Counted from the stretch's first letter, positions 14,590 to 24,458 are shown. The stretch: DNA of 64,000 nt from Acidithiobacillus ferrianus (GCF_010378095.1 NZ_WNJL01000022.1:62001-126000); one strand, 5' to 3'. Notes: a model not told the origin generated them from the letters alone. Translations and numbers: made by a program.

Positions 14590-17500
14590 TCAATTGATCA
14601 GCTTCCACCCCGCGGGGCCGCCCAGGGGCAGCCCGGCGCCAAAACCCGTGGGGAACACCCCGGATGAACCGGTATTGTTGGCCGCGCTCTGCAGGAGCGC
14701 GCGGCCATTGAAGCTGGTGATGGTCGGCGTGAAAGCGATTCCGTGGCCCACGAAAAGTCTGTCGGTAAGGGCCGTTCCGGCGCTGTCGGTGAAAGTGCCG
14801 CTGGGGAAGATCCCGTTGTCGAGCGCATAGAGATAGTAGTAGGCATCGTTATCTCCGCAGGTGCCCGCGGGGGGCGGCACGGTAACGGGCAGGATGACGG
14901 CGCCGCTATTGATGAGGGCGGGAGCGGAGACGACGGCGTTCGTCGGTAACGGCGTGATGGGCGGATTGACGCCCGTGCTGGGGGTCGTATAGACGCCGCC
15001 GCTCCAATTGCCGGTGCCGCCCGTATAGGCGGTCCAAGCCGGAGACCAGGTGCCATTCAGTTGTGAAAAGATCGTGATGCCATGGGGTCCTTGCACCCGC
15101 AGATAATTTTTACCTTGATAGTAAGTGCCGCCGATGTACTGCACCTGGCCCGGATTGGTGCCACTCATGCCGGTCGACCATGGCGACGAGTAATTGCCAA
15201 TGGCCGCTTTGGTCACAAAGTCCTTGGCCAGCGTGAGCGTCTTGTTGCCGGGCGCCAGCAGGGTGGGCAAGGTGATGGAGGATATTTCGTACAGGTTACC
15301 GGCGTAGTCGCCCAGATAGAGATTTCCGCTGGCATCGATGTAGGGGGAGGCGGTGTCATCGAAAGGGAGGGTATCCTGAAAACTCTGTCCGGTGCCGACG
15401 TTGACCCCGATCAAGTAGCTGGTCGTGGTGCCGTTGACGACACTGTTGTCGACCCAGAGCGCCCAGGTCTGGCCGAAATTCGTGGCCCCGACGGTCTGAT
15501 ACTGATAGAAAACGGGGTTGCTGGGCAGCGGTTGGCTATAATTGCCGCCCAGATCATCCTCCCATACGGTTTGTTTCAGATTGGGGGTGGTGGTCCCGGT
15601 CAACTGGAGGTCGTAGAGGATGCCGCCATTGGCTGCGCTGCCGACCACATAGGTATGCCATTGCGCCGGATTCGCGCCATTCGTGGCATCGATCGTCTGG
15701 AAGCCGCCCTGCATATTCGTGCCTTGCCAGAAAGTGCTGTAATTCTGGAGTTGCGGCAGCAGCGCCTGGGGCATCCAGCCCCAGAGCAGGGTGGGGCTGC
15801 CCGTATTGCTGTACCCCATGGCGTACAGAAAGCCGTCATTGTCGCTGAAGAGTACCGCGTTCTGGCGGTTGGAATGGCCGCTCGCGAACGTGAGGTAACT
15901 GTTGGTGACGCCACCTGCGCCCAGCAACTGCCCGTTGTTCGGCGGGGGGAGCACTTGCGGCGGGGTGGAGGTGGGCAGGCCCATGTACCAGCCCTGGTAA
16001 CGCCCGCCGAGATAGGCGCCGTTGCTGTAGGACGGGTCGATGGTGTATTGGGCGATGATGTTGGCCGTCAGGCTCGTGGGCAGTGTGCCGAAGGCGCCGG
16101 GCGTCTTCGATGCGACGCTGGTCAGCAGGCTCTCCGCCCCCGCGCCATTGGCGCCGCCGGGCGTGGTGGTGTACAGGGCGCCACTGCGATTGTTGGTGCT
16201 CATGTTGCTGTTGGCATCCCAGGAGGCGCTGGTGCTCAGCGTGCCGTTGCTCTGCACCGCGTAGGCGTAGAGGTCGCCCTGCCCCGCGACCGGATTGACG
16301 TTCTTGAGCAGAAACTCCAACGACCCCACGGTTGCGGAAGGCGGCGCGCCGTAGGAGGCGGAAACGCTTTTGCCGAGAATGTTGGCGACGATGCTGTTCA
16401 TGGCGGATTGCACGTCGGCGGCGGACGTGGCGGCATAGAAATTGTTGGTGCCCCCCGCCTGGGCCATGGCGGTGAGCACGGCCTGCCCCTGCAGGGCCAC
16501 CGCCTGATCGGCGGCGGATGCGCCCGGCACGTTGGGGTTGACGGCGGAGCCCACCCCTAATACATAGGTCTTGATGCCCTTTTGCGCGAGCGCCTGGATT
16601 TCCTTGATGGTTTCCACCACCGCGTTGTTGTTGGTCGAACTCCAGGTGCTGGCGGTGATGGAGGTGACGCCGAACATGCTCGCCGAGGCGCTGCCCAGGG
16701 GCGGATATACATACCCGTTATTCATGCCTTGAGTGGGCTGTCCGTCGGTGATGAGGATGACATATTTCTTGCCGCAGGTCGTTGGCGGCGGGTTTTCTAG
16801 GTTCCCCTCGTAGTAGTTCAGCGCGGTGCTGAAGGCGCCCGCCATGGGGGAATAGCCCGCGGAGGCGGTTATCGGCCCTTTTGTGGCGTAATTGATGGAT
16901 TTGTCGGTTCGGAACACTTCCGGGAGAATGGCGTTGGCGATATTGGCCGCATTGGTGCTATTGGTTGCGGATATGGGGCTGACGATATTGCCCTTGTTGT
17001 AGACAGTGCTGGCATTGAAGGCATAGCCGCGCTGAGACTCCCAGATCTGTTGAGAGAGGGGGAAATAACCAGCGCTGGTGGGGGTCATGCCACTGCCGAG
17101 TGGATTGCTGGCGTTTTGATAGCTGACGCCGGATTGTTGCCGTTCATAATGGTACAGGCTCAAGTTGTATGGATTTGGGCCGCCGGAGGCGATATTGGTG
17201 GCACCCGGCTGGAATTGTGCCGCATGGGCGTAGAGTACGTCATTGATGACTGGAGCATCGCTGCTGGCGTTGACGTAAAGATATTTGTCGTTATAGAGCC
17301 CGGATACAGATAGGTTGTTATAGCCAAGACTATAAATATTGTAACAGGAGTTGTTGGTAAAATATCCGTTGCTGACCGATCCGTAACACGGATTATTAAC
17401 TGCGATATCTCCGGACGGCGCCCCCGTCGCGCTGGTGCCGAAGGAGAACCCATTATTATCGCTCATGTAATATACCCAGGTATTATAGAGCGATATCCCT

Positions 17501-18039
17501 GGCTTTTCGATATTTTCCCCGACATAATCCATCAATCCGAACTGCATATTATCGTTATATTCCGGTGTATTGATAATCGTGCCGATGGCTTGCTCCGCCA
17601 CGTTGAGCATGGATGGCGAGTTGTCGATATAGGCGCTGGAGGACCCGGAGGCCCCCACGGAAGTGCAGGCGCTTTGGGCGGCGGCGGTAATGCCGGAGGT
17701 ATTGCAGGGAACGGAGTAGGGCACGCTGCCCCCCGAGCTCCCCAGCGCCGGGGGCGTGAAGCCGCTGGCGGTATAGCTTGCGGGCGAGGAGGAGTTGGCG
17801 TCTTCGGGCACGGTGCCGGAACCGGTCATGATGGCCCCGGAGAGCCCGGTGGGGCCTTGCAGGACGCCCGCCATGCCTTGGGAGTTGTCCAGCAGGATCA
17901 TGACCTGCGGCTGATTGGCGGAGGGAATGTTGATGAAGTTGCCGGCCTGGGCGAAGCCGCTCCAACCGGCCAGGGGGCCCACGGTCATGGAGAGGCTGAG
18001 CACACTGACAATGAATTTCTGACGCGCGTTCTTTTTCAT
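14590..18039 (-). CDS. pilY1: PilY1-type pilus assembly and adhesion protein
   Basis: A 1149-residue secreted protein of the PilC/PilY1 family, the pilus-tip adhesin and mechanosensor. A signal peptide covers residues 1-32 (SVLSLSMTVGPLAG, ending AQAG). A von Willebrand A-like N-terminal half starts at VMILLDNSQGMAG, a variant of the D-x-S-x-S metal site, and includes KKYVILITDGQPTQGM. The C-terminal half (from about 560) is the PilY1 beta-propeller with FSDNDGFLYAMGYS and DASGNLYLGDYAGNLYEI blocks. The ATG overlaps the pilX stop (ATGA). It is unusually rich in Asn, Ser, Thr and Gly, as expected for a surface protein. It is last in the fimT-pilVWXY1 order. Confidence 0.93.
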   Translation of the reverse strand: MKKNARQKFIVSVLSLSMTVGPLAGWSGFAQAGNFINIPSANQPQVMILLDNSQGMAGVLQGPTGLSGAIMTGSGTVPEDANSSSPASYTASGFTPPALGSSGGSVPYSVPCNTSGITAAAQSACTSVGASGSSSAYIDNSPSMLNVAEQAIGTIINTPEYNDNMQFGLMDYVGENIEKPGISLYNTWVYYMSDNNGFSFGTSATGAPSGDIAVNNPCYGSVSNGYFTNNSCYNIYSLGYNNLSVSGLYNDKYLYVNASSDAPVINDVLYAHAAQFQPGATNIASGGPNPYNLSLYHYERQQSGVSYQNASNPLGSGMTPTSAGYFPLSQQIWESQRGYAFNASTVYNKGNIVSPISATNSTNAANIANAILPEVFRTDKSINYATKGPITASAGYSPMAGAFSTALNYYEGNLENPPPTTCGKKYVILITDGQPTQGMNNGYVYPPLGSASASMFGVTSITASTWSSTNNNAVVETIKEIQALAQKGIKTYVLGVGSAVNPNVPGASAADQAVALQGQAVLTAMAQAGGTNNFYAATSAADVQSAMNSIVANILGKSVSASYGAPPSATVGSLEFLLKNVNPVAGQGDLYAYAVQSNGTLSTSASWDANSNMSTNNRSGALYTTTPGGANGAGAESLLTSVASKTPGAFGTLPTSLTANIIAQYTIDPSYSNGAYLGGRYQGWYMGLPTSTPPQVLPPPNNGQLLGAGGVTNSYLTFASGHSNRQNAVLFSDNDGFLYAMGYSNTGSPTLLWGWMPQALLPQLQNYSTFWQGTNMQGGFQTIDATNGANPAQWHTYVVGSAANGGILYDLQLTGTTTPNLKQTVWEDDLGGNYSQPLPSNPVFYQYQTVGATNFGQTWALWVDNSVVNGTTTSYLIGVNVGTGQSFQDTLPFDDTASPYIDASGNLYLGDYAGNLYEISSITLPTLLAPGNKTLTLAKDFVTKAAIGNYSSPWSTGMSGTNPGQVQYIGGTYYQGKNYLRVQGPHGITIFSQLNGTWSPAWTAYTGGTGNWSGGVYTTPSTGVNPPITPLPTNAVVSAPALINSGAVILPVTVPPPAGTCGDNDAYYYLYALDNGIFPSGTFTDSAGTALTDRLFVGHGIAFTPTITSFNGRALLQSAANNTGSSGVFPTGFGAGLPLGGPAGWKLIN

Positions 18040-18623
18040 TGCACTTTCCTCAAAATGGCCTGCACGGTGACGCCGAGCCCACCGCCGTTGGTTCTGGATG
18101 TATGCACATAGACGACGTAATAGCGCATGCTTTGCACGCCGGGGCCGGTGCCAGTCTGGTTTTGCTCATTGCCGCCCACCTGGGTGGCGAGGGCGCCGGC
18201 GGGATACATCACATACTGCACGTTGAAATCGAAGCTGCCGTACTTCACCGGAATGGCGGCGCAGGTTGTCCCGGTGCAGCCGGACCAAAAACTGGCCGGA
18301 GGCACGGTGGGGCGCGTGATGGCGCCGCCGCTGGTCGGCAGTGGCTGATACCAGGTGCCCGGAGACGTGATTTCCGGCCAGTTCGGCAGGGCCTGCAAGC
18401 TGGTATTCGCCGCGCTGAACCCCTGATCCGCCGCTTCCTGCGCGGCGCTTTGCACCGCCATGTTGGAAGAGATGAGGACGTTGTTGCGGGTCAGATAGAT
18501 GAGCGCGAGAACCGCGAGGGTGATCACCAGCACGAGGACGAGGGTGATCACCAGTATCGCCCCGCGCTCGTCGCCGCGTGCCGGTTGGGGGGGGGATGGC
18601 GCCTGCTGCGTGTGCTGGATCAT
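18036..18623 (-). CDS. pilX: Minor pilin-type protein PilX
   Basis: A 195-residue PilX-like protein. The N-terminus RGDERGAILVITLVLVLVIT is the PilX-type hydrophobic helix after a Gly, followed by LTRNNVLISSNMAVQSAAQEA. PilX belongs to the pilus-tip priming complex with FimU/T, PilV, PilW and PilY1. The start ATG 18623 overlaps the pilW stop by four bases (ATGA), which decides it over an upstream ATG at 18692. The C-terminal part carries a Cys pair (SGCTGTTCAA). Stop and pilY1 start overlap too, so the block is translationally chained. Confidence 0.88.
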   Translation of the reverse strand: MIQHTQQAPSPPQPARGDERGAILVITLVLVLVITLAVLALIYLTRNNVLISSNMAVQSAAQEAADQGFSAANTSLQALPNWPEITSPGTWYQPLPTSGGAITRPTVPPASFWSGCTGTTCAAIPVKYGSFDFNVQYVMYPAGALATQVGGNEQNQTGTGPGVQSMRYYVVYVHTSRTNGGGLGVTVQAILRKVQ

Positions 18624-19774
18624 GGTCCACTCCAGATGCTGTTCCGCACCGGCACTACGCTTTCGAAGAGGTGGTAGGCATAATGGCGGCAATTCCCCTG
18701 CAGGCAGCCGGGACCGTTATTTTGGGGCACGATGTAGTTTTGTGGCGTTTGTCCGGAGGGCACGGGCATGGCGAAGCTGGCCGGGCTGGTTTCATTGGGC
18801 ATGTAGCGGGTGCTGCGGACCAGCATGGCGATCCGCACGGCGAGGATTTGCTGCGTGGCGGAAACGGTATACTTTTTCGGCAATACCCACTGCGTGATGG
18901 CCCCATTGCTGCCCAGACCGTACTCCAGTTGCAGGTCCACCACGCCGCGCGCCAGAGCCTGGCGGGCGGATGGGGTGCCCGCGCTCTGGTTGGCGGTGTA
19001 CTGGGTCAGGTACAGGGTGGGCGTCGCCGTGCCGCCGTTGTCGCCGATGGTGAATTGATTGATGGTGAAGTGGTTGCTGCCCAGATCGATCAGGTTGGCG
19101 CCGGCGAAGGTGGCGGCGCTGAGGCCGGGATAAATGCCATTGGCCAGTGCCTGAAAACCGCCGGAGGGATTGTAGCTGGACAGCCCGGAATTATGGACGA
19201 TACCGAGTCCGTTGCCATTGGGCAGCAGACTGGTGGCCTGTGCCATCAGGCAGGCCTGTCCGGGAATTTGTACAATAAACATATCCCCCGAATTGATGAA
19301 CGCCGTCGAGGTCAAAAACACCCGCTGCGAAGTCATGCTGGGAATGGAGCTGATCTGTGCCGCCGGGGCGTTGCCGAAAGAAGCCCCGCCCGTCACGGTC
19401 ATCAAGGAATACGTGTCGATCTGGCTGAGGGCCGTGGGGTCGTAGGCGCTGCCGCTTTGCACGGAGGCGGTGATGGCCGTCATGGAAAACATGGGATTGG
19501 CCGTCTGATTGGCGTTGTAGGTCGCGACGCCGTTGGGGCAGTTGGAAGCCTGCGGCAAGCCGAACCCCGCCGACTCCACGGCCTGACGCATCAGGGCCAG
19601 CGCGTTGCGTCCGCGCTGCCACATGTCCGTGGTCGTGCTTTGGTTGGTGATGATCTGGCTGCTGTCCAAAAAGAAGCTGAAGACGGCGGTCGCCAGCAAG
19701 GCGCCGATGACCAGCGCCACCAGCAGTTCGGTGAGGGTGAAGCCATTTTCGGAACGATGGGCGACGCGGCGCAT
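18620..19774 (-). CDS. pilW: Minor pilin-type protein PilW
   Basis: A 384-residue prepilin-like protein. ENGFTLTELLVALVIGALLA is a type III prepilin signal, cleaved after the Gly, followed by a long N-terminal helix and a large periplasmic part with few Cys. Size and operon position fit PilW of the tip complex. The start is ATG 19774, which gives a short positively charged leader (MRRVAHRSENG). A longer reading to 19864 would add an implausible leader overlapping pilV. It lies 2 bases after the pilV stop. Confidence 0.88.
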   Translation of the reverse strand: MRRVAHRSENGFTLTELLVALVIGALLATAVFSFFLDSSQIITNQSTTTDMWQRGRNALALMRQAVESAGFGLPQASNCPNGVATYNANQTANPMFSMTAITASVQSGSAYDPTALSQIDTYSLMTVTGGASFGNAPAAQISSIPSMTSQRVFLTSTAFINSGDMFIVQIPGQACLMAQATSLLPNGNGLGIVHNSGLSSYNPSGGFQALANGIYPGLSAATFAGANLIDLGSNHFTINQFTIGDNGGTATPTLYLTQYTANQSAGTPSARQALARGVVDLQLEYGLGSNGAITQWVLPKKYTVSATQQILAVRIAMLVRSTRYMPNETSPASFAMPVPSGQTPQNYIVPQNNGPGCLQGNCRHYAYHLFESVVPVRNSIWSGP

Positions 19775-19776
19775 GG

Positions 19777-20250
19777 TCAGTACCCCACGATGGTTTGCAC
19801 GGTGTAGGCTTCCGGAGTGCCATTGGACTGCCAGCCGACGGAAATCGTGGCGGTGCAGGGGCACATCCCGTTGCCTTGCAGGGAAACGACCGCGATCTGG
19901 CCGTTGGCGGAGGGGAGGGTGGGCGGCAGGGCGGCGGGGTGCATCATGTTTTTCCAGCTGTTGATCGCTTGCGTCACCACGATGTTGGCGCTGCCGGGAA
20001 TGGTGACGCTGCCCGTTTTGGAGACGGCCGCGCCGTTGAATTGCAGCGCGTTGCCGCCGTTGGCGCGGATCATGCCGATGGCGTTTTGGGCGATCTCATA
20101 GCCGCCCGTGAGGTGGTTGCCCTCGGCGCTGATGCTGAAACCGGTCATGAGGATGGCCAGGACGCCCATCGAGCCGATGGCGAAAATCGCCAGGGCGATC
20201 ATGGTCTCGATGAGGGTGAAGCCTTGCTCCGATGGCGGTGGCGCGCGCAT
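19777..20250 (-). CDS. pilV: Minor pilin-type protein PilV
   Basis: A 157-residue prepilin. SEQGFTLIETMIALAIFAIG is the cleavage and assembly motif, with the Glu at mature position 5. The following text SMGVLAILMTGFSISAEGN matches the PilV family. A Cys pair in GMCPCTA could form a disulfide. The start is ATG 20250, preceded by GAGG; upstream in-frame sequence to 20718 is a shadow of fimT. The gene lies 11 bases after fimT and 2 bases before pilW. Confidence 0.9.
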   Translation of the reverse strand: MRAPPPSEQGFTLIETMIALAIFAIGSMGVLAILMTGFSISAEGNHLTGGYEIAQNAIGMIRANGGNALQFNGAAVSKTGSVTIPGSANIVVTQAINSWKNMMHPAALPPTLPSANGQIAVVSLQGNGMCPCTATISVGWQSNGTPEAYTVQTIVGY

Positions 20251-20261
20251 GACGAGGACCC

Positions 20262-20822
20262 TCACTGGAGGTTGCACTGGGTGCTGTTGGCGGAAGCGGT
20301 GGCGCAGGAGCGCACATCCCCGGCGCCGCTCACCTCGACCTGCCAATAGCCATAGGTGGCCGGATGCTGGCTGGCCGCCTGAAAGGTGATCGCCGCGCTG
20401 GTGACGGCCCCGGTGGCGGCGTACACCATACCGGTGGGCGTCACGCTGAATGCGGTGGCCGTGGGGGGGGAAACGCCGGCCACGATGGCGCAAGGGGTGT
20501 TCTGATATTGACGGGCGTATTGCGTGGCGGACATTTGCGGAATGGTTTGCAAGGTCTGCTGGATCGTCTGCGGACTGATGGTCCAGGCGCAGGCGTTGCC
20601 GCCGCCCTGAATGTCGATGCTGACCGGGTAGCCGCTGCGAATGGCGTAACCCTTGGCCCAGAGAATATCCTGCTGCAGGTTGCCGGCGGCGGCCTGTATG
20701 CGCGCCCGCACCAGCCACAGGGACACTTCGGGAATCGCGATGGCGAGAATGATGGCGAGCACGGCGATCGCGATCATCAGCTCGATCAGGGTGAAACCCC
20801 GTTTGTCCCCCTCACCCCCCAT
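20262..20822 (-). CDS. fimT: FimT/FimU-type minor pilin
   Basis: A 186-residue GspH/FimT-like prepilin. The leader MGGEGDKRG is followed by FTLIELMIAIAVLAIILAI, with Glu5 present. The segment LVRARIQAAAGNLQQDILWA matches GspH/FimT. Cys residues near the end (RSCATA, TQCNLQ) are probably paired. The gene overlaps pilC by 11 bases, and the tip-complex pilins follow in the usual order (FimT, PilV, PilW, PilX, PilY1). Confidence 0.87.
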   Translation of the reverse strand: MGGEGDKRGFTLIELMIAIAVLAIILAIAIPEVSLWLVRARIQAAAGNLQQDILWAKGYAIRSGYPVSIDIQGGGNACAWTISPQTIQQTLQTIPQMSATQYARQYQNTPCAIVAGVSPPTATAFSVTPTGMVYAATGAVTSAAITFQAASQHPATYGYWQVEVSGAGDVRSCATASANSTQCNLQ

Positions 20823-22071
20823 GCGTCACCACCGCGCCCATCTTGAAGATCGGCATGTACATGGCGACGACCAGGGTGCCGACGATGATGCCGAGCACCA
20901 CCATGATCATGGGCTCCATGAGGGTGGAGAGGCGGTTGACCGATTCCTCGACCTCGTTTTCGTAAAAGTCGGCGACCTTGCCGGACATGGTTTCGATGGC
21001 GCCGGTTTCCTCGCCGATGGCGAGCATCTGCGTGGCCATGATCGGAAAGACCCCGTCGGCCTTGAGCTGGGTGGTGATGCGGCCGCCACCGGCGACCTCC
21101 AGACGGGCGGCGAGCACGCTGCGCTCGATGATGACGTTGCCGGACACCCTGGACAGGGTTTCCAGCGCTTCCAGGATGGGCACCCCCGCCCCCTGCATGG
21201 TGGACAGGGTGCGCATGAAACGGGCGACCGCGCCCTTGAGCAGAATGTCGCCCAGCACCGGAATCTTCAGGGCGTAGCGATCCACGACGGTCCTGAACCG
21301 CATATTGCGCCGGTAGGCCCAGATGAAGGCCCAGACCAGGGCGATGGGCGTCAGGACGACGATGTACCAGTGGCTCCGCATCCAGTTGGAGATGTCGATC
21401 ACCACCTGCGTCAGCAGCGGCAGCGTCGCGCCGAAGCTGCTGAAGAGCTGCGAGAACACCGGGATCACGAAGACCATCAGGATGACCACGACGACGAGCA
21501 TGACGGTGATGATGGCCGCCGGATAGAACATCGCGGATTTCACCTTCTTGTTCAGCGCCAGACTCTTTTCGCGGTATTCGGCCAGGCGCAGGAGGATGGT
21601 GTCGAGGATGCCGCCCTGTTCGCCGGCGGCCACCAGAGACACGAACAGACGGTCGAAATACTTGGGGAAATGGGCCATGGACTGCGACAGCGATTCGCCT
21701 TCCCGGAGATGCTTGAGAATGCCCTTGAGCAATTTTTTCATGCCCGCGCCGGAGGTGGCGGAGACGAGCAGTTCAAAGGCCTGCACGATGGGCACCCCGG
21801 CGTTGATCATGGTGGAGAGCTGGCGGACCATGACCACGAGCTGGGCCTCTTTGATGCCGCGCTCCCCGAACAGGGGCTGCGGTACCTTGCGCACCACGGT
21901 GGGCACCAGGCCCTCGCGGCGGAGCGAGGCGCGCACGGCGTTGGCGGAGACGGCGTTGAGTTCGCCCTTTTTTTTCTCCGTCCCGCCGGGCGTGGTCGCC
22001 TCCCAGGTAAAGTCATAGGTCTTTACCGCGCGGGTCGTGGACTTTTTTTCTTTCCCCAGGGCCGTCGCCAT
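20812..22071 (-). CDS. pilC: Type IV pilus inner-membrane platform protein PilC
   Basis: A 419-residue GspF/PilC protein that anchors the assembly and retraction ATPases at the inner membrane. Two T2SSF repeats are visible, each with a cytoplasmic four-helix bundle (MVRQLSTMINAGVPIVQAFE, in part, then FMRTLSTMQGAGVPILEALE, in part) and membrane helices such as AIITVMLVVVVILMVFVI. The C-terminus has LMEPMIMVVLGIIVGTLVVA. Length is typical. No pilB or pilD neighbours are present, so the other pilus machinery must be elsewhere. Its 3' end overlaps fimT, linking pilC to the minor-pilin operon. Confidence 0.95.
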   Translation of the reverse strand: MATALGKEKKSTTRAVKTYDFTWEATTPGGTEKKKGELNAVSANAVRASLRREGLVPTVVRKVPQPLFGERGIKEAQLVVMVRQLSTMINAGVPIVQAFELLVSATSGAGMKKLLKGILKHLREGESLSQSMAHFPKYFDRLFVSLVAAGEQGGILDTILLRLAEYREKSLALNKKVKSAMFYPAAIITVMLVVVVILMVFVIPVFSQLFSSFGATLPLLTQVVIDISNWMRSHWYIVVLTPIALVWAFIWAYRRNMRFRTVVDRYALKIPVLGDILLKGAVARFMRTLSTMQGAGVPILEALETLSRVSGNVIIERSVLAARLEVAGGGRITTQLKADGVFPIMATQMLAIGEETGAIETMSGKVADFYENEVEESVNRLSTLMEPMIMVVLGIIVGTLVVAMYMPIFKMGAVVTHGG

Positions 22072-22152
22072 GTGCTCACCTGACCTTGTTGTTGTCGGTA
22101 CTCGCAGGCATATAGAACAATCCCGGCAATTTGCAATCCGCCCGCGCCACGT

Positions 22153-22920
22153 TCATGTCTCCGGCGCGGGGGGGTGGTTGCGCAACTGCGGATATTTGTG
22201 GCACAGAAAAAGGTACTCCACCTTTTTCCGCTGTGCCTTGGTGAGGAGCAGCCTCACCGCCACCAGATGTTTCAGGCGCGCGTCGCGCGCCTCTTTCCGC
22301 AAGACCGTCACCACGGTTTCGCAGCGCCCGCATTCCGCCACGTCGAAATCGATGAGGAGGGCCTCGCCCAGCGCGAGCGTGTCGGTGCCGGTGAAAAAGC
22401 TCGCCCCGGTCAGGCTGAAATCATGGAGCATGCCCGCGTACTGCTGGCCATTCTTGCGGAGCAGGATCAGGGGGCCCTGCAACCGCATCCGTTTGGCCAG
22501 CCGGGTGGGGCGTTGGTAGAGAATCGGCGGCGGGCTGAAGAGCAGGTGTTCCCCGCGCTGCGCGCGAAAGTCGGTGAAAAACGAATACATCCCCTCCGGC
22601 ACCTCCAGAAACACCAGATGTTTGCCCGGATGCGCCCGCAACGGCAGGGCCCCGCCGCTGAAGCGGAGGCCCTCCGGACTACAGCCCGCGAAGATCGCCG
22701 GCTGGCCGGCATCCGCCGTGTCCGTGGAGAAGAGCACCGCGGCGGCGCCCGCCACCCGGCAGAGCGGCTCCGGCAGGCTGTCCAGGATGATGCGCTGGAA
22801 ATCATCCATCAGCAGCGCGTGGTAGTCGGCTATCTGCAGATCCGAGCGCAGCGGCAGGAAGTCCCGGAGGCCGGCGTCTTCCAGGGTCGGATCGTCGCGG
22901 TCCGTCTGCGGGGGGGTCAT
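22153..22920 (-). CDS. PilZ-domain c-di-GMP effector
   Basis: A 255-residue cytoplasmic protein resembling YcgR-type PilZ effectors. An N-terminal region of about 130 residues is followed by a PilZ domain whose c-di-GMP motifs are recognisable: RPTRLAKRMRLQG (the R-x-x-x-R element) and DFSLTGASFF (D-x-S-x-x-G). The end KKVEYLFLCHKYPQLR is helical and basic. The start ATG 22920 overlaps the stop of the upstream PAS/GGDEF gene (ATGA), so a cyclase and a receptor are co-translated directly before pilC. Control of pilus or motility output is a reasonable inference. Confidence 0.8.
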   Translation of the reverse strand: MTPPQTDRDDPTLEDAGLRDFLPLRSDLQIADYHALLMDDFQRIILDSLPEPLCRVAGAAAVLFSTDTADAGQPAIFAGCSPEGLRFSGGALPLRAHPGKHLVFLEVPEGMYSFFTDFRAQRGEHLLFSPPPILYQRPTRLAKRMRLQGPLILLRKNGQQYAGMLHDFSLTGASFFTGTDTLALGEALLIDFDVAECGRCETVVTVLRKEARDARLKHLVAVRLLLTKAQRKKVEYLFLCHKYPQLRNHPPAPET

Positions 22921-24458
22921 GCGGGTTCTCCGTCGACAATGATCCAATAGTGTTCGCGTTGGCCTTTTTGAGCCTTGCTCTGGTACAGCGCCTGATCCGC
23001 CGTCTGGAGGAGGGTGGTGAAATCCGGTCGATAGGGCGGGTGATACAGGCTGACCCCCATGCTCAGATGCACCCCCACCCGTTCGCCCGTCTTCAGGTAA
23101 ATGGGTCCGGTCACCGCCCCCTCGATCTTGGCGAGGATGATCTCCAGCTCCTGCCGGGTATTGTAGCCCTCGATGAGCAGGACGAATTCATCGCCCCCGA
23201 TGCGCGCCACATAATCGGTGCGGCGCAGCTTTTCCTGCAGGCGCCGGGAGATGACCCGCAGCACGTGATCCCCGGCGTCGTGCCCGTAGAGATCGTTGAC
23301 GGGCTTGAAATGGTCCAGATCGATCATGCACACGGCCAGACGGCTCTGCTGCCGCTGGGCGCGCAGCAGGGACACCTCCACCTGGTCCTCGAGGGAGCGG
23401 CGGTTGCCGATGCCGGTCAGGCGGTCATGGTAGGCGTCATACTCCAGTTGGTGCAGCGCCAGGCGCTCTTCCGTCACGTCGCGCATCATCCCCACGTAAT
23501 GGGTCAGCGCCCCCTCGGGGCTGTGGATGGGGATGAGGCTCAGATGGTTCCAGAAGGTGCGGCCATCGCGCCGGTAATTGAGGAGGGTGCCGTTGTAAAA
23601 GGTCTGCGCGTGGAGGGCGGCGTCGATTTCCCGGAGGGCCTCGGGGTCGGTGAGGGGCCCTTGCAACACGCGCATCCCCAGCCGCGTGATCTCCGCCGGG
23701 AGGTAACCGGTCAGCATGGAGAAACTGGGGTTGGTGTACAACACTTGGCGCTCGGCGTCGGTGAGGATGACGCCTTCGTCGGACGCCTTGAGGGCGGCCC
23801 CGAGAATGCTCTGCTGCCGGGCCTGCTCGCGTTCCTGCAAGATGTCGCACCAGTCCTCCAGGGTCTCCGTCACCAGCCGGAGGATGCTCTGCAGGACGAT
23901 CTGGCAGTCGCTGGGGAAGGCCCGCGCGGCCGGGTCGTAGAGCGCGAAGAGGGCCCAGGGTTTGCCGTCCCTGGGGATGGGCAGCACGGCGATGGAGCGG
24001 AACGAGAACTTGCGCGCGCGCTCCTCCCAGGCCCGGCGCAACGGTCCTTCCGGGAAGGGGGCGTTGAAGAGCGGGGTCTGCTCGCGCCAGACCCGGTTCA
24101 GGGGACCCTGGTCGATGGGCAGGCCCGTCCGCGGGTGCGCGAACTCATCCAGGTAGTCCACCCGGCCCGCCTCCGCCAGGGTGCTGAAATTCCCCTGGGC
24201 ATCGGGCCGGCAGACCCAGGCGAGGGTGGCCGTGGTCGATTGGAGGGCCAGGGTGCAGAGGGCGTCCAGCAGCACCTGTTCCTGCTCGGTGTGGGCCGCG
24301 ACCTGCGCCACGGCGTTCCGGAACGCGAGGAAGCGGTCGAGGCGCGCCTGCCCGTGGTGGGGTGGCGGATTCCGCGCGAGCAGCGCGTCCCCCAGCCGTT
24401 TGCCGAAGCGGTGGAGCATGCCCTGGCGGGTGGACGGAGCATCCGGTGGATTGGCCAT
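22917..24458 (-). CDS. GAF-PAS-GGDEF diguanylate cyclase
   Basis: About 513 residues. Residues about 40-195 look like a GAF domain; about 215-330 form a PAS domain with an ADERQ-like start (GVILTDAERQVLYTNPSF) and a PAC-type tail. The GGDEF domain from about 340 carries RIGGDEFVLL and an inhibitory RxxD (RRTD) five residues upstream, so a product-inhibited active cyclase is expected. The start is uncertain: ATG 24458 was chosen; an in-frame ATG at 24527 adds a Pro-rich leader. Neither has a good ribosome site. It is paired with the PilZ gene downstream, suggesting a local synthesis and reading unit. Confidence 0.85.
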   Translation of the reverse strand: MANPPDAPSTRQGMLHRFGKRLGDALLARNPPPHHGQARLDRFLAFRNAVAQVAAHTEQEQVLLDALCTLALQSTTATLAWVCRPDAQGNFSTLAEAGRVDYLDEFAHPRTGLPIDQGPLNRVWREQTPLFNAPFPEGPLRRAWEERARKFSFRSIAVLPIPRDGKPWALFALYDPAARAFPSDCQIVLQSILRLVTETLEDWCDILQEREQARQQSILGAALKASDEGVILTDAERQVLYTNPSFSMLTGYLPAEITRLGMRVLQGPLTDPEALREIDAALHAQTFYNGTLLNYRRDGRTFWNHLSLIPIHSPEGALTHYVGMMRDVTEERLALHQLEYDAYHDRLTGIGNRRSLEDQVEVSLLRAQRQQSRLAVCMIDLDHFKPVNDLYGHDAGDHVLRVISRRLQEKLRRTDYVARIGGDEFVLLIEGYNTRQELEIILAKIEGAVTGPIYLKTGERVGVHLSMGVSLYHPPYRPDFTTLLQTADQALYQSKAQKGQREHYWIIVDGEPA

